Position numbers and translations under genes: made by a program
Assembly: GCF_002250655.1 (NCBI RefSeq)
Contig: NZ_NOZR01000008.1
Location: 167,878-231,877 of the forward strand
Length of the DNA: 64,000 bases
From: Mycolicibacterium sphagni
Lineage (GTDB): Bacteria; Actinomycetota; Actinomycetes; Mycobacteriales; Mycobacteriaceae
Direction of reading: 5' to 3'
Notes under the pieces: generated by a model
Seen by the model: the letters and a program-made list of their open reading frames with translations, nothing else
What the model was told of the DNA's origin: nothing
The model's database searches: none
In this document: in pieces, positions 45,714 through 57,921 of the stretch
Layout of the letters: every line of letters starts with the position of its first letter
How positions within the stretch are numbered: the first letter of the stretch is position 1

Positions 45714-46673
45714 ATGCCATTGAAGAGTGTCTCGGCGCTGGTGCTCGACGGCGTCGCGGTGTTCGAGTTCGGCGTGATCTGCGAAGTATTCGGCATCGAC
45801 CGGTCCGGAGACGGTGTGCCCAACTTCGACTTCAAGGTGTGCGGTCCACACGCGGGTAAGCCGTTGCGTACCAGCGTCGGCGCCCAGCTGGTGCCCGACC
45901 ACGGTCTCGACGCCTTGACCGGGGCCGACGTGGTGGCGGTCTCCGCGGTCACCGGCCCGGTCGAGGCGTACCCGCCTGAGGCGCTGGAAGCCCTGCGCGC
46001 CGCTCACGCCGCCGGGTCGACGATCCTCACCGTGTGTTCGGGCGCGTTCGTCGCAGGGGAGGCGGGACTGCTCGACGGCCGGCGCTGCACCACTCATTGG
46101 ATGCACGCCGACGAACTCGCCCTGCGCTATCCGACCGCCATCATCGACCGCAACGTGCTGTTCGTCGACGACGGTGATCTGGTGACCAGTGCAGGCACCG
46201 CCGCGGGCATCGACGCCAGCCTGCACCTGGTCCGTCGTGAACTGGGCAGTGCGGTCACCAACATCATCGCCCGACGAATGGTCGTGCCGCCTCAGCGGGA
46301 CGGCGGCCAGCGCCAGTACATCGAGCAACCCATACCCACTCGATGTTCGGAAGGCTTTGCCCCGCAACTAGATTGGATACTGTCCAATCTCGACAAACCG
46401 CACTCGGTGGCAAGTATGGCCAGGCGCGCCAACATGTCGGCGCGCACCTTCGCCCGGCGTTTCGTTGAAGAGGCCGGCACCACCCCGATGCAGTGGGTTA
46501 CCGATCAACGGGTGCTCTACGCGCGTCGCATGCTCGAGGAGACCGATCTCGACGTCGACCGCATCGCCGAGCGGGCCGGTTTCGGCACCGCTACCCTCCT
46601 GCGCCATCACTTTCGGCGCATCGTCGGTGTCACCCCGTCTGACTACCGGCGCCGCTTTACCCGCTCTGCCTAG
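45714..46673 (+). CDS. GlxA-type regulator: DJ-1/PfpI domain plus AraC helix-turn-helix
   Basis: 319 residues. The N-terminal 190 residues are a DJ-1/PfpI glutamine-amidotransferase-like fold with the elbow cysteine in ILTVCSGAFVAG and TTHWMHADEL. The C-terminal 100 residues are an AraC double helix-turn-helix (SVASMARRANMSARTFARRF, DRIAERAGFGTATLLRHHFRR). TAAAAT exactly six bases before the ATG gives a leaderless start. The ligand is unknown; it stands alone. Confidence 0.92.
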   Translation: MPLKSVSALVLDGVAVFEFGVICEVFGIDRSGDGVPNFDFKVCGPHAGKPLRTSVGAQLVPDHGLDALTGADVVAVSAVTGPVEAYPPEALEALRAAHAAGSTILTVCSGAFVAGEAGLLDGRRCTTHWMHADELALRYPTAIIDRNVLFVDDGDLVTSAGTAAGIDASLHLVRRELGSAVTNIIARRMVVPPQRDGGQRQYIEQPIPTRCSEGFAPQLDWILSNLDKPHSVASMARRANMSARTFARRFVEEAGTTPMQWVTDQRVLYARRMLEETDLDVDRIAERAGFGTATLLRHHFRRIVGVTPSDYRRRFTRSA

Positions 46674-47599
46674 CCGCCTTCGTCTGTTTTTTGCTTGGCT
46701 CCTCCTTGGGGTGCGGGGGCCGCATCGTCGCCTTCGCCTGCCAGCGCGAACCGGCCGTCCGCCGTCTGCTCCACCAGACCGTCCACCAGCAGCGAGTCCA
46801 GCGCGCGATCGCGCTGTGCGGTGTCGGTCAGCCACACCACATCGAGATGCTCGCGCACGACCGGAGCCGAGCTGGCCCTCAGCACGTCGAGCAGCCGGCC
46901 GCGCACCTGCCGGTCGGTGCCCGCGTAGCGCTGCGTCGGCCGCGGCGCACCGGTGCCGGGCGGGTAGCCGGCCGCGCGCCACGCGCACACCCTCAGTGGG
47001 CAGATGCCGCACTTGGGCGATCGCGCCGTGCACACCGTGGCGCCCAGTTCCATCAGCCCGGCCGAAAACACCGGAGCTGTCGCATCATTGGGCAGCAGTG
47101 CGGCCACATCGGCGAGGTCACGCGTCGCCGACGGATTGCCCGCGTCGGCCAGCCCGTGCACCGCACGCGCCACCACCCGGCGCACGTTGGTGTCCACCAC
47201 GGGCACGCTCTGCTGATAGGCGAAGCAGGCCACCGCGCGTGCGGTGTACGCGCCGATCCCGGGCAGGGTGAGTAGCACCTCGACGTCGTCGGGCACCCGG
47301 TCGCCGTGCTCGGCCGCGATCGCGATAGCGCACTCGTGCAACCGCTTGGCCCGCCGCGGATAGCCGAGCTTGCCCCAGGCCCGAAGCACATCGGCGGCAC
47401 TGGCGGCCGCCGTAGCCGACGGCGTGGGCCAGCGGGCCACCCACTCGAGCCAGATCGGCGCCACCCGGGCCACCGGGGTCTGTTGCAGCATGAACTCGCT
47501 GACCAGGATCTGCCACGCCGTCACGTCGGGTCCGCGCCAGGGAAGGTCGCGCCGGGCGTGGGAGTACCAGGCGACGACTTCAGCGGAATCGATGGTCAT
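46670..47599 (-). CDS. mutY: A/G-specific adenine glycosylase
   Basis: 309 residues. Removes A mispaired with 8-oxoG. The helix-hairpin-helix LPGIGAYTARAVACFA is followed by the catalytic Asp in VPVVDTNVRRV, and the 4Fe-4S loop is CTARSPKCGICPLRVC. Glu is in SEFMLQQTPV. ATG 47599 is chosen because it gives the family N terminus (VVAWYSHARRDLPWRG); a longer frame upstream runs antisense to canB. The stop shares a CTAG with the opposing regulator. Confidence 0.96.
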   Translation of the reverse strand: MTIDSAEVVAWYSHARRDLPWRGPDVTAWQILVSEFMLQQTPVARVAPIWLEWVARWPTPSATAAASAADVLRAWGKLGYPRRAKRLHECAIAIAAEHGDRVPDDVEVLLTLPGIGAYTARAVACFAYQQSVPVVDTNVRRVVARAVHGLADAGNPSATRDLADVAALLPNDATAPVFSAGLMELGATVCTARSPKCGICPLRVCAWRAAGYPPGTGAPRPTQRYAGTDRQVRGRLLDVLRASSAPVVREHLDVVWLTDTAQRDRALDSLLVDGLVEQTADGRFALAGEGDDAAPAPQGGAKQKTDEGG

Positions 47600-47636
47600 T
47601 GCATCCTGCAGCGGGCGGCAGTGCAGAATATGGGCC

Positions 47637-48254
47637 ATGCCGAACACCAGCCCCGTAACCGCTTGGAAGGCACTCAAAGAGGGTAACGAGCGATTCGTCG
47701 CCGGCCAGCCTGACCATCCCAGCCAGAGCATCGAAGACCGCGCGAGGCTGGCCGACGCACAGCGCCCGACCGCCGTCGTCTTCGGTTGCGCCGACAGCCG
47801 CGTCGCCGCGGAGATCATCTTCGATCAGGGCCTCGGTGACATGTTCGTGGTGCGCACCGCGGGGCACGTCATCGACTCCGCTGTGCTCGGCTCCATCGAA
47901 TACGCGGTCGGCGTGCTCAACGTGCCGCTGATCGCAGTACTCGGCCACGACAGTTGCGGCGCGGTGAAGGCCACCTTGTCGGCCCTCGATGATGGCGTGG
48001 TGCCCGGCGGCTACATCCGCGATCTTGTGGAGCGCGTCACGCCGTCGATCCTGTTGGGCCGTCGCGACGGGCTGACCCGCGTCGACGAGTTCGAGGCCCG
48101 CCATGTGATCGAGACCGGTACGCAGCTGTTGGCTCGGTCGACCCTTATTTCGGAGCGGATCACAGCGGGCACTCTGGCCATCGTCGGGCTGACCTATCAC
48201 CTCGCGGACGGCAAGGTTGTGCTGCGTGAACACCTCGGCGATATCGGCGAATAA
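47637..48254 (+). CDS. canB: beta-class carbonic anhydrase
   Basis: 205 residues. Zinc ligands and the Asp-Arg dyad are in FGCADSRVAAEI and VLGHDSCGAVKA. It interconverts CO2 and bicarbonate. The sequence matches Rv3588c (CanB) from memory along its length. It is divergent from mutY with 37 bp between the starts, and CAGAAT seven bases before the ATG could drive a leaderless transcript. Confidence 0.96.
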   Translation: MPNTSPVTAWKALKEGNERFVAGQPDHPSQSIEDRARLADAQRPTAVVFGCADSRVAAEIIFDQGLGDMFVVRTAGHVIDSAVLGSIEYAVGVLNVPLIAVLGHDSCGAVKATLSALDDGVVPGGYIRDLVERVTPSILLGRRDGLTRVDEFEARHVIETGTQLLARSTLISERITAGTLAIVGLTYHLADGKVVLREHLGDIGE

Positions 48255-48334
48255 CCACTTTTACAGCTAGCGAACAAGGCGACACGCCGAGCGGGGTCGA
48301 ACAACTCGCGGTGACCTGGGCTTACCGTGAGAAC

Positions 48335-49120
48335 GTGCTGGATCTCGAACCGCGTGGACCTCTCCCCACGCAAATCTATTGGCGACGCCGTGGCCTTGCG
48401 ATCGGCATCGTCGCGGTAGTTGCGGCGATCGTCGTCGGCGTGGCCTTCGTGATCTTCAGCGGTGGCTCCGACACGAAGAGCACCGTCAAGACCACTACTG
48501 CGGCTCAACCGCAGACACCGCAGCCGGACAACAAGACTCCTGTCGTTGCACCGCCGCTGCCGGCCGCGGGCCCGGTTTCGGTGGCGCCGACGCCCACCGC
48601 GGCCGTCGTGCCGCCGCCGGTGCTCAAGGAGGGTGACGACTGCCCGGATTCCAATCTGGCGGTCAAGGGCATCACCAACCAGCCGCAGTACGCAATCGGT
48701 GACCAGCCGAAGTTCACCATGGTCGTCACCAACATCGGCCTGGTCGCCTGCAAGCGTGACGTCGGCGCAGCCGTGCTGGCCGCCTACGTCTACTCGCTGG
48801 ACGGAAACCGGCTGTGGTCGAACCTGGACTGCGCGCCCTCCAACGAGACGCTGGTCAAGACGTTCAACCCGGGCGAGCAGGTGACCACCGAGGTCACCTG
48901 GACCGGCATGGGCTCCGCACCGCAGTGTCCGCTGCCGCGCCAGCCGATCGGCCCCGGTACGTACAACCTGGTTGTCCAGCTCGGCAATCTCCGGTCGGCC
49001 ACGGTGCCGTTCATCCTGGCTGACGCGCCGCCACCCGGTGCCACGCCGCCTGCCGGTGAGCAGCCGCCGGCCGGCGCTCCAGGCGAGGCGCCGCCACCGG
49101 CGCCAGCACCCGCGGGCTAA
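48335..49120 (+). CDS. membrane-anchored secreted protein (Rv3587c-like)
   Basis: 261 residues. A short cytosolic start (VLDLEPRGPLPTQIYWRRR), one membrane helix (about 21-41), and a Pro/Thr-rich stalk lead to an external domain of about 120 residues with VKGITNQPQYAIGDQPKF and paired cysteines (DDCPD, LVACKRD, LDCAPS, APQCPLP). It ends in a Pro/Ala tail. The GTG at 48335 reproduces the known N terminus of Rv3587c; the frame extends to 48311 without support. The function is not established. Confidence 0.88.
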   Translation: MLDLEPRGPLPTQIYWRRRGLAIGIVAVVAAIVVGVAFVIFSGGSDTKSTVKTTTAAQPQTPQPDNKTPVVAPPLPAAGPVSVAPTPTAAVVPPPVLKEGDDCPDSNLAVKGITNQPQYAIGDQPKFTMVVTNIGLVACKRDVGAAVLAAYVYSLDGNRLWSNLDCAPSNETLVKTFNPGEQVTTEVTWTGMGSAPQCPLPRQPIGPGTYNLVVQLGNLRSATVPFILADAPPPGATPPAGEQPPAGAPGEAPPPAPAPAG

Positions 49121-49133
49121 ACCACTGACGTTG

Positions 49134-49166
49134 ACGTTGAGACCGCTCTCAGTGCGGTTTCAACGT
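49134..49166. terminator. bidirectional terminator between convergent genes
   Basis: ACGTTGAGACCGC and GCGGTTTCAACGT pair over 13 bases (one G-T wobble) around a seven-base loop, followed by TTTCT on the plus strand. It lies between the end of the anchored protein gene and the end of disA and can serve both. Confidence 0.75.
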
Positions 49167-49168
49167 TT

Positions 49169-50278
49169 CTAGACCAACCGATCGGCGATCGTCGACTCGG
49201 CCAGCTGGGACAAACCCTCGCGGACGTGGCGCGCCCACATGGCGCCGATCCCCTCCACGGACTGCAGGTCGGTGGCGCTGGCCGCCAGCAGACCCTGCAG
49301 CGAGCCGAACCGCCGAACCAGCAGATCGACGTGGGCGAACTGCAGGCGCGGGATACCCGCCATGGCCCGATAGCCGCGTGCGCTGAGTGCGGAATCCTGC
49401 GCCTCGGACGTCGAGGGGTATCCGAAGACCCGCGACAACGCGGTGAAGTCGAGCAGCTCGGTGTCCGACAGCGAATCCAATTCAGCCAGCGTCGAAGCCA
49501 CCTGAGCTTTGGACGGCGGGTCGGGGTTGGCGTGATAGTCGCGCATGATCAGCTCGCGGGCGGTGTCGTTACCACCAAGCAGCTCCTCGAGCTGTAGCCG
49601 CAACTGCCGGCCGTCGGTGCCGAGTTCGACTGCGTCGTAGTCGATTTCGAGCCCGATGCGGCGCACCATCTCCAGTCGCTGCACCACCGTCATGACATCA
49701 CGCAGGGTGACGAAGTCCTCGATCTCGGCGGTTGAAAGCTGGCGGGACACCTCGTCGAGTCGGGCTTTGTAGCGCTCTAGCGTCGCGATCGCCTGATTGG
49801 CGCGCGACAGGATGGTGGCCGAATCCGCGACGACGTGGCGTTCCCCGGAGACGTAGACGGTGACGATGTTCATCGAGTGGCTGACCGAGATCACCGGATA
49901 GCCGGTCTGGATGGCGGCGCGCTCGGCGGACCGGTGGCGGGTACCGGACTCGTCGGTGGGAATCGTCGGGTCCGGCACCAGTTGCACGTTGGCCCGTACG
50001 ATCCTGCTGCCGTCGGTGGACAGCACCACAGCGCCGTCCATCTTGGAGAGCTCGCGCAGTCGAGTCGGGGCGAACCGCACGTCCAGTGAAAACCCGCCGT
50101 CGCAGATCGACTCGACCCGTTCGTCGTAACCCAGCAGTATCAGCGCACCCGTCCGACCACGCAGGATGCGCTCCAAGCCGTCGCGCAGGGCAGTCCCCGG
50201 CGCCAGCCGCCCGATGGTCTCGCGCAGCGTGGCAACGGACGGCTGTGCCGAGCCGTTCGAACGGTTGGCAGTGCTCAC
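49169..50278 (-). CDS. disA: diadenylate cyclase DisA
   Basis: About 369 residues. The DAC domain (c-di-AMP synthesis from ATP) contains [15 protein letters not shown] and GTRHRSAER, the DGA and RHR catalytic motifs. A helical linker and a C-terminal HhH DNA-binding domain ([19 protein letters not shown]) follow. It is translationally coupled to radA: a GTG at 50278 overlaps the radA TGA, and another GTG at 50284 would add two residues. In mycobacteria RadA binds DisA and restrains its activity, so co-translation is meaningful. Confidence 0.96.
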   Translation of the reverse strand: MSTANRSNGSAQPSVATLRETIGRLAPGTALRDGLERILRGRTGALILLGYDERVESICDGGFSLDVRFAPTRLRELSKMDGAVVLSTDGSRIVRANVQLVPDPTIPTDESGTRHRSAERAAIQTGYPVISVSHSMNIVTVYVSGERHVVADSATILSRANQAIATLERYKARLDEVSRQLSTAEIEDFVTLRDVMTVVQRLEMVRRIGLEIDYDAVELGTDGRQLRLQLEELLGGNDTARELIMRDYHANPDPPSKAQVASTLAELDSLSDTELLDFTALSRVFGYPSTSEAQDSALSARGYRAMAGIPRLQFAHVDLLVRRFGSLQGLLAASATDLQSVEGIGAMWARHVREGLSQLAESTIADRLV

Positions 50279-51723
50279 AGCCACTTATTGTCCACGTCGC
50301 CGAGGTCGTTACTCGACCCCTCCCGCCGAAGCGGCGTAACGACCTTGTCGTGCGGCCGTTTTGCGATCGACAGCATCGAGCGCAGCGCGTCCCCGATGGT
50401 GGCCGATTCAATGGCCCGGAAGCCCTTCGGCACGGTGGCGCAGCCGACCGGAACCAGGGCCTCGGTGAAGCCAAGCCGAGCCGCCTCGGCCAGCCGACGG
50501 TCCATGCCGGTGACCCGCCGCAGATCACCGGCCAGGCCGACCTCGCCGATCACCACGGTGGTGCTTGGCAGGGGCAGATCGGCATACGCCGAGGCCATCG
50601 CCATTGCCACCGCCAGGTCAGAGGAGGGATCCATCAACCGCATCCCGCCGACCGTGGACAGGTAGATATCGGTGGCACTCACCTTCAGGCTCGCGCGGCG
50701 CTCGAGCACTGCAGCGATCATCGCCGCGCGTGAACTGTCCACCCCGCTGACAGCGCGCCGCTGCGGTGCGTTCTCCGGGCGGTAGGCCAACAGTGCCTGA
50801 ACCTCGCCAATCAGCGGGCGCTTGCCGTCGAGCGCCACCGTGACCGCGGTGCCGGGCACTGGGTTGGGACGATCGTCGAGGAACAACCCTGACGGATCGG
50901 AAACACCTTCAATTCCGTTGTCGTGCAACAGGAAACAACCGACCTCATCGGAGGCGCCGAATCGGTTCTTGACGCCGCGAACCATGCGCAGGGCCGAGTT
51001 GCGATCGCCCTCGAAGTGCAAGACCACATCCACCAGATGTTCCAGCGAGCGCGGACCGGCGATCGCGCCGTCCTTGGTGACATGCCCGACCAGCACCAGC
51101 GCCACGCTGCCGGACTTGGCCGCCGCGGTAAGCGCCGTCGTCACCGCCCGCACCTGGGTGACCCCGCCGACCACGCCGTCGGTGTCGCCGGCCGTCATCG
51201 TCTGCACGGAGTCGACCACCACGAGACTGGGCTGCACCGCCTCGATGTGGCCGAGCACGGTGTTCACGTCGGACTCGGCAGCTAGAAAGACCTCGTCGTG
51301 GGTGCAGCCGGTGCGTTCCGCGCGCATCCGGACCTGGCCGGCCGACTCCTCGCCGGATACATACAGCGCGCGCCGCCCCGATTGCGCCCACCGGTGCACG
51401 ACCTCGAGCAACAGGGTCGACTTGCCGACTCCGGGATCACCGGCCAGCAGGCTGACCGAGCCGGGTACCACGCCGCCACCAAGCACCCGGTCGAGCTCGT
51501 CGACCCCGGTGGGGAAGTGGCGCGTGCGGTCGGGATTGATGGAACTGATCGGCACCGCGGGTGAGGACGGCACCACTGCGCGGTGCAATGTGCTCGCGGC
51601 GCCGGCGGCCGCGGCCACCTCGTCGAGGGTGCCCCAAGTCCCGCATTCCGGGCAGCGACCGACCCACTTGGCCATGGTGTGGCGACATTCCGAGCATCGG
51701 TACTGCGAACGCGCCTTGGCCAC
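50275..51723 (-). CDS. radA: DNA repair protein RadA (Sms)
   Basis: 482 residues. N-terminal zinc finger Cys10, Cys13, Cys24, Cys27, then Walker [10 protein letters not shown] at 95-103, the RadA-specific KNRFG motif ([13 protein letters not shown]), and a Lon-like C-terminal domain. It is a RecA-related helicase for branch migration in recombination. The GTG at 51723 is the start. The stop overlaps disA. Confidence 0.97.
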   Translation of the reverse strand: MAKARSQYRCSECRHTMAKWVGRCPECGTWGTLDEVAAAAGAASTLHRAVVPSSPAVPISSINPDRTRHFPTGVDELDRVLGGGVVPGSVSLLAGDPGVGKSTLLLEVVHRWAQSGRRALYVSGEESAGQVRMRAERTGCTHDEVFLAAESDVNTVLGHIEAVQPSLVVVDSVQTMTAGDTDGVVGGVTQVRAVTTALTAAAKSGSVALVLVGHVTKDGAIAGPRSLEHLVDVVLHFEGDRNSALRMVRGVKNRFGASDEVGCFLLHDNGIEGVSDPSGLFLDDRPNPVPGTAVTVALDGKRPLIGEVQALLAYRPENAPQRRAVSGVDSSRAAMIAAVLERRASLKVSATDIYLSTVGGMRLMDPSSDLAVAMAMASAYADLPLPSTTVVIGEVGLAGDLRRVTGMDRRLAEAARLGFTEALVPVGCATVPKGFRAIESATIGDALRSMLSIAKRPHDKVVTPLRREGSSNDLGDVDNKWL

Positions 51724-51746
51724 GCCGTGACGCTATCCGGTGGGTA

Positions 51747-51778
51747 TGACAGAACCCCGCATTACGCGGTTCGTGTCA
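51747..51778 (-). terminator. hairpin between lpqE and radA
   Basis: TGACA-GAACC and GGTT-TGTCA pair across an imperfect stem with two single-base bulges just after the lpqE stop on the minus strand. There is no T-run, so it may only attenuate read-through into radA. Confidence 0.35.
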
Positions 51779-51780
51779 GC

Positions 51781-52338
51781 TCACTCGTGCGGGCCGCCGA
51801 CGGGGTCGCCGTCCTGCCGCGGCGCGCCGCCGGCCGAGATCGGCACCTCGACGGTGCCCTGGCCGGCCTTGTCGAAGGCGAATGTGAACTTGTACGTCAG
51901 TCCGTTGGTGATCGGCTGGCTGAGCGTGACTTGGGCCTTCGTCGGCTCAGCACTGCCCATCGGGGTGGCTTCGGCCTGGCCGTCGGCACTTCCGACGATC
52001 AGCGAACTGCCCGCCGGGATGGCGGTGTCGCCGGTGAGCACGACCGTGCCCACATCGGTGCTGACGCTGACCAGCTTGTCATTGGTGTCCGGCGAGATGT
52101 TTGCCGCCACGAAGATCAGGTCGATGGTGCGGCCGGGCTTCAGTGCGTCGCCGGTCTGCACTGCCTGCAGGTGAATGTTGCGCAGGGCGATGTTGGCGAC
52201 ATTCGCAGTGGCGCCGTTGACGGCCGACTGCTGGTCGGCGGTCTGCGAGATCTGGCCCGCCCCGCAGCCCGTCAGAATCAAACTGCAGGCGGCCAGGCCA
52301 GCGGATGCGGCCACGAGGCGATTCGTCAAGCGGTTCAC
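51781..52338 (-). CDS. lpqE: lipoprotein LpqE (copper-chaperone-fold-like)
   Basis: 185 residues. Signal peptide NRLVAASAGLAACSLI ends in lipobox LTGC. The mature domain is beta-rich (VANIALRNIHLQAV, VVLTGDTAIPAGSSLIVG), a PCuAC/DUF461-like fold, though no Met-His copper motif was seen. GTG 52338 has AGGAGG upstream. Order lpqE-radA-disA follows Rv3584-Rv3586. Confidence 0.9.
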   Translation of the reverse strand: MNRLTNRLVAASAGLAACSLILTGCGAGQISQTADQQSAVNGATANVANIALRNIHLQAVQTGDALKPGRTIDLIFVAANISPDTNDKLVSVSTDVGTVVLTGDTAIPAGSSLIVGSADGQAEATPMGSAEPTKAQVTLSQPITNGLTYKFTFAFDKAGQGTVEVPISAGGAPRQDGDPVGGPHE

Positions 52339-52563
52339 AACAGCCTCCTGCTCGGCCTGTGTGGACGGCACTGTCGCGCCGCCGCGGTTCGACTATGCAC
52401 AGTAGTAGGTAGCGCGGCGCGGCGGTAGCTGAGGGTTCCCGGCGTGGTGGCCGAGCGCTGCGACGCTGGTCAGACGGGGGTGTGCTGGGGGTCGTGCCGG
52501 GCGCCCGTGTTGCACGGTTTCGTCACCCTGTCAACCCCCTCTCTTCACCCACGGTGCCCCTGA

Positions 52564-53121
<558 letters not shown>

Positions 53122-53139
53122 CTGCCCTGAGGCGGTTCG

Positions 53140-53802
53140 GTGTCGGACACGGTCGCGGTCGTCACGGCCGCTGGTTCCGGTGAACGGCTGGGCGCGGGTA
53201 TCCCGAAAGCATTTGTTGATCTCGGTGGCTGCACCATGCTCGAACGTGCCGTCGACGGCTTGCTAGCCTCCGGCGTCGTGGATCGGGTGATCGTCGCCGC
53301 ACCCGCTGATCGGGTCGACGAAACCACATTGCTGCTCGACGGCCGTGCCACGGTCGTCGAGGGCGGCCCGGAACGTCCCGAAACCGTCCGCCGCGCGTTG
53401 GCCGCGATCGGGGAAGCCGAATTCGTCCTGGTACACGACGCCGCGCGGCCGTTGACCCCGGTGGACCAGATACAGCGCGTAGTCGCCGCCCTGCGCGACG
53501 GGCTGCGCGCGGTGATCCCGGTGCTGCCCGTCACCGACACGGTCAAAGCCGTCGACGCCAACGGCGTCGTGCTGGGCACCCCGGAACGATCCGGGCTGCG
53601 TGCCGTGCAGACTCCGCAAGGATTCGAAACAGCCCTGCTGCGCCGCGCCTACGAACGTGCCGCTGGGGCAACCGTTACCGACGACGCGTCCTTGGTGGAA
53701 TACCTTGGCACCCCGGTCTACACCGTCGCCGGCGACACCATGGCCTTCAAGGTCACCACCCCTCTGGATCTCCAGCTGGCGCGGGCCGTGCTGGGCGCAT
53801 GA
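53140..53802 (+). CDS. ispD: 2-C-methyl-D-erythritol 4-phosphate cytidylyltransferase
   Basis: 220 residues starting at GTG 53140, 18 bp after carD. The nucleotide-binding start [29 protein letters not shown] and QTPQGF are IspD signatures. It is the third step of the MEP isoprenoid pathway, making CDP-ME. The stop overlaps ispF by ATGA. Confidence 0.97.
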   Translation: MSDTVAVVTAAGSGERLGAGIPKAFVDLGGCTMLERAVDGLLASGVVDRVIVAAPADRVDETTLLLDGRATVVEGGPERPETVRRALAAIGEAEFVLVHDAARPLTPVDQIQRVVAALRDGLRAVIPVLPVTDTVKAVDANGVVLGTPERSGLRAVQTPQGFETALLRRAYERAAGATVTDDASLVEYLGTPVYTVAGDTMAFKVTTPLDLQLARAVLGA

Positions 53803-54299
53803 CGATTCCCCGCGTCGGGCTCGGTACCGACGTCCATCCGATCGAGGCCGGCCGGCCGTGCTGGCTGCTGGGCCTGTTGTTCGACGGCGCGGACGGCTGT
53901 TCCGGACACTCCGACGGTGACGTCGCCGTGCACGCCGTGTGCGACGCACTGCTCTCTGCGGCCGGTCTGGGAGACCTCGGCACGGTATTCGGGGTGGACC
54001 AGCCACAGTGGCGCGGCGCAACCGGTGCACAGATGTTGGCCCACGTCCGCGATCTGCTCGCCGCCGCGGATTACCGCGTGGGCAACGCGACCGTCCAGGT
54101 CATCGCCAACCGTCCGAAGGTGGGCCCGCGCCGGGAGGAGGCCCAGCGGGTGCTCTCGGAGCTGCTGGGCGCGCCGGTGTCGGTCTCGGCGACGACTACC
54201 GACGGTCTCGGGCTCACCGGCCGGGGCGAGGGAATGGCGGCGATCGCCACTGCGTTGGTAGTGGCCGGATCAGCCTCGGTGCCGAATAACGCTGAATAG
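53799..54299 (+). CDS. ispF: 2-C-methyl-D-erythritol 2,4-cyclodiphosphate synthase
   Basis: 166 residues. Metal ligands are in GTDVHPI and [17 protein letters not shown], and [14 protein letters not shown] is the C-terminal signature. It cyclises CDP-ME-2P. Its ATG lies in the ispD stop. Confidence 0.97.
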   Translation: MTIPRVGLGTDVHPIEAGRPCWLLGLLFDGADGCSGHSDGDVAVHAVCDALLSAAGLGDLGTVFGVDQPQWRGATGAQMLAHVRDLLAAADYRVGNATVQVIANRPKVGPRREEAQRVLSELLGAPVSVSATTTDGLGLTGRGEGMAAIATALVVAGSASVPNNAE

Positions 54300-54304
54300 G
54301 CCGG

Positions 54305-54310
54305 TAAGCT
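54305..54310 (+). promoter_or_regulatory. -10 element of cysS (leaderless)
   Basis: TAAGCT lies eight bases before the cysS GTG at 54319. The block from TAAGCT to the start codon differs at a single position from that in front of lysS, so the two synthetase genes share promoter and leader design. Confidence 0.5.
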
Positions 54311-54318
54311 GGCGCGTC

Positions 54319-55725
54319 GTGACCTCAAGCGGCCTGCGACTCCACGACACCTATGCCGGTGCCGTGCGGGATTTCGTACCGCTGCGTCCCGGCCACGCAT
54401 CCATCTACCTGTGCGGGGCGACCGTGCAGGGTCTGCCGCATATCGGCCACGTTCGCAGCGGCGTGGCCTTCGACGTGCTGCGGCGCTGGCTGATGGCCAA
54501 GGGTTTCGATGTGGCGTTCATCCGCAATGTCACTGACATCGACGACAAGATCCTCACCAAGGCCGCCGACGCCGGCCGGCCGTGGTGGGAATGGGCGGCC
54601 ACCCACGAGCGGGCGTTCAGTGCTGCCTATGACGCACTCGGCGTGCTGCCGCCGTCGGCGGAGCCACGCGCTACCGGGCACATCACCCAGATCGTCGAGC
54701 TCATCGAGCGTCTGGTCGACAACGGCCACGCCTACACCGGAGCCGGCGACGTCTACTTCGACGTGCTGAGCTTCCCCGATTACGGCAAGCTCTCCGGACA
54801 CAAGATCGACGATGTCCATCAGGGCGAAGGAGCCGGCTCGGGCAAGCGCGACCAGCGTGACTTCACCCTGTGGAAGGGCGCCAAACCCGGCGAGCCGTCC
54901 TGGCCGACGCCGTGGGGGCACGGCAGGCCCGGCTGGCATTCCGAGTGTGTGGCGATGGCCCACGAGTACCTCGGCGCTGAATTCGATATCCACTGCGGTG
55001 GAATGGATTTGGTCTTTCCCCATCACGAGAACGAGATCGCCCAGGCCCGCGCCGCCGGCGACAGCTTCGCCCAGTACTGGCTGCACAACGGCTGGGTCAC
55101 CATGGGCGGGGAGAAGATGAGCAAGTCGCTGGGCAATGTTCTGTCGATACCTGCTGTGCTGCAACGAGTTCGGCCCGCCGAGCTGCGCTACTACCTGGGC
55201 AGCGCGCATTACCGGTCGATGCTGGAGTTCTCCGAGAACGCACTGCAGGACGCGGTGAAGGCTTACACCGGAATCGAGGAGTTCCTCCACCGGGTACGCA
55301 CCCGGGTCGGGGCCGTCGTGCCAGGCACCTGGACCGAGAAGTTCGCCGCCGCGCTCGATGACGACCTGGCCGTGCCCGCCGCGCTGGCCGAGGTGCACGC
55401 CGCGCGCGCGGAAGGAAACCGGGCCCTTGACTCCGGTGACCACGAGACCGCGCTGGCAAAGGCTCGCGACATCCGTTCCATGATGGGCATTCTTGGCTGC
55501 GACCCGCTCGACGAGCGCTGGGAGACGCGCGACGAGACGTCGGCGGCACTGGGTGCCGTGGACGTGTTGGTACGCGCCGAGCTGAACCGTCGCGACCAGG
55601 CCCGCCAGACCCGGGACTGGGCCCTGGCCGACGAAATCCGCGACCGGCTCAAGGAAGCCGGCATCGAGGTCACCGACACCGCCGACGGACCGCAGTGGGC
55701 GCTACGCGACGAAGGCAGTAAGTAG
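54319..55725 (+). CDS. cysS: cysteinyl-tRNA synthetase
   Basis: 468 residues, class I. HIGH is at 41-44 ([11 protein letters not shown]), zinc Cys32 in YLCGATVQG, the second zinc cluster in GWHSECVAM and HCGGMDL, and KMSKS at 266-270. It charges tRNA-Cys. The mshC homologue for mycothiol is similar, but its characteristic shorter length is not seen, and the position after ispF matches cysS1 (Rv3580c). rlmB begins immediately after its TAG. Confidence 0.96.
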   Translation: MTSSGLRLHDTYAGAVRDFVPLRPGHASIYLCGATVQGLPHIGHVRSGVAFDVLRRWLMAKGFDVAFIRNVTDIDDKILTKAADAGRPWWEWAATHERAFSAAYDALGVLPPSAEPRATGHITQIVELIERLVDNGHAYTGAGDVYFDVLSFPDYGKLSGHKIDDVHQGEGAGSGKRDQRDFTLWKGAKPGEPSWPTPWGHGRPGWHSECVAMAHEYLGAEFDIHCGGMDLVFPHHENEIAQARAAGDSFAQYWLHNGWVTMGGEKMSKSLGNVLSIPAVLQRVRPAELRYYLGSAHYRSMLEFSENALQDAVKAYTGIEEFLHRVRTRVGAVVPGTWTEKFAAALDDDLAVPAALAEVHAARAEGNRALDSGDHETALAKARDIRSMMGILGCDPLDERWETRDETSAALGAVDVLVRAELNRRDQARQTRDWALADEIRDRLKEAGIEVTDTADGPQWALRDEGSK

Positions 55726-56667
55726 ATGGCAGGAAATTCCAAGCGCCGTGGTGCGATTCGCAAAGAAGGCACCAAGAAGGGGCCGACTGTCGGCTCAGGT
55801 GGTCAGCGCAGGCGAGGCGTGGAAGGGCGCGGCGCCACCCCGCCGGCGTATATGCGCCCCGGCCATCCGGCGGCCAGACGTGCCGCCGCCGCGGCCAAGC
55901 ACACGCGTAAACCCACCAAACCCACCGACGAGACCGAAATGGTCCTGGGCCGCAACCCCGTGCTGGAGTGCCTGCGCGCGCACGCCCCGGCCACGGCGTT
56001 GTACGTCGCCCTGGGCGCCGAGGCCGACGAGCGGATGGCAGAGTCAGTCACGCTGGCCGCCGACCGCGGCATTGCGATTCTCGAGGTGCCGCGCACCGAC
56101 CTGGACCGGTTGAGCGCCAACGGTTTACACCAGGGTATCGCCCTGCAGGTGCCGCCGTACGACTACGCCCACCCCGACGATCTGCTGGCGTCGGCGACGT
56201 CCGACATCGAGCCGGCTTTGCTGGTCGCGTTGGACAACATCTCCGACCCGCGCAATCTGGGTGCGATCATCCGGTCCGTGGCGGCGTTCGCCGGCCACGG
56301 TGTGCTGATCCCGCAGCGTCGTTCGGCGTCGGTGACGGCTGTCGCGTGGCGCACCAGCGCCGGTGCGGCTGCCCGGGTGCGCGTGGCACGTGCGACGAAC
56401 CTGAACCGCACGCTCAAGGAGTGGGCCGATGCCGGCCTGCAGGTGGTCGGACTCGACGCCGAGGGCGACACGACGATCGACGAGTTCGACGCGTCCGGCC
56501 CGTTGGTGGTCGTCGTCGGTTCGGAAGGCAAGGGACTCTCGCGACTGGTGCGCCAGAATTGCGATGCGGTGCTGTCGATTCCGATGGCCGGGCCGACCGA
56601 GTCGCTGAACGCGTCGGTGGCTGCGGGTGTGGTGTTGGCCGAGATCGCCCGCCAGCGTCGCCGCTGA
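55726..56667 (+). CDS. rlmB: 23S rRNA (guanosine-2'-O-)-methyltransferase, TrmH/RlmB family
   Basis: 313 residues. A basic, disordered N terminus ([17 protein letters not shown]) precedes an L30e-like substrate-binding domain and a SPOUT methyltransferase domain. Motifs 1-3 are [26 protein letters not shown] and [15 protein letters not shown]. It forms a knotted dimer that 2'-O-methylates a guanosine in 23S rRNA. It starts directly at the cysS stop. Confidence 0.92.
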   Translation: MAGNSKRRGAIRKEGTKKGPTVGSGGQRRRGVEGRGATPPAYMRPGHPAARRAAAAAKHTRKPTKPTDETEMVLGRNPVLECLRAHAPATALYVALGAEADERMAESVTLAADRGIAILEVPRTDLDRLSANGLHQGIALQVPPYDYAHPDDLLASATSDIEPALLVALDNISDPRNLGAIIRSVAAFAGHGVLIPQRRSASVTAVAWRTSAGAAARVRVARATNLNRTLKEWADAGLQVVGLDAEGDTTIDEFDASGPLVVVVGSEGKGLSRLVRQNCDAVLSIPMAGPTESLNASVAAGVVLAEIARQRRR

Positions 56668-56675
56668 TCGGGCTG

Positions 56676-57914
<1,239 letters not shown>

Positions 57915-57921
57915 GAGGCGA

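Noticed and set aside
52380..52560. Possible tRNA or structured RNA in the lpqE-carD gap
   Set aside because: A GGTTCGA-like string is present but no cloverleaf arms pair around it.
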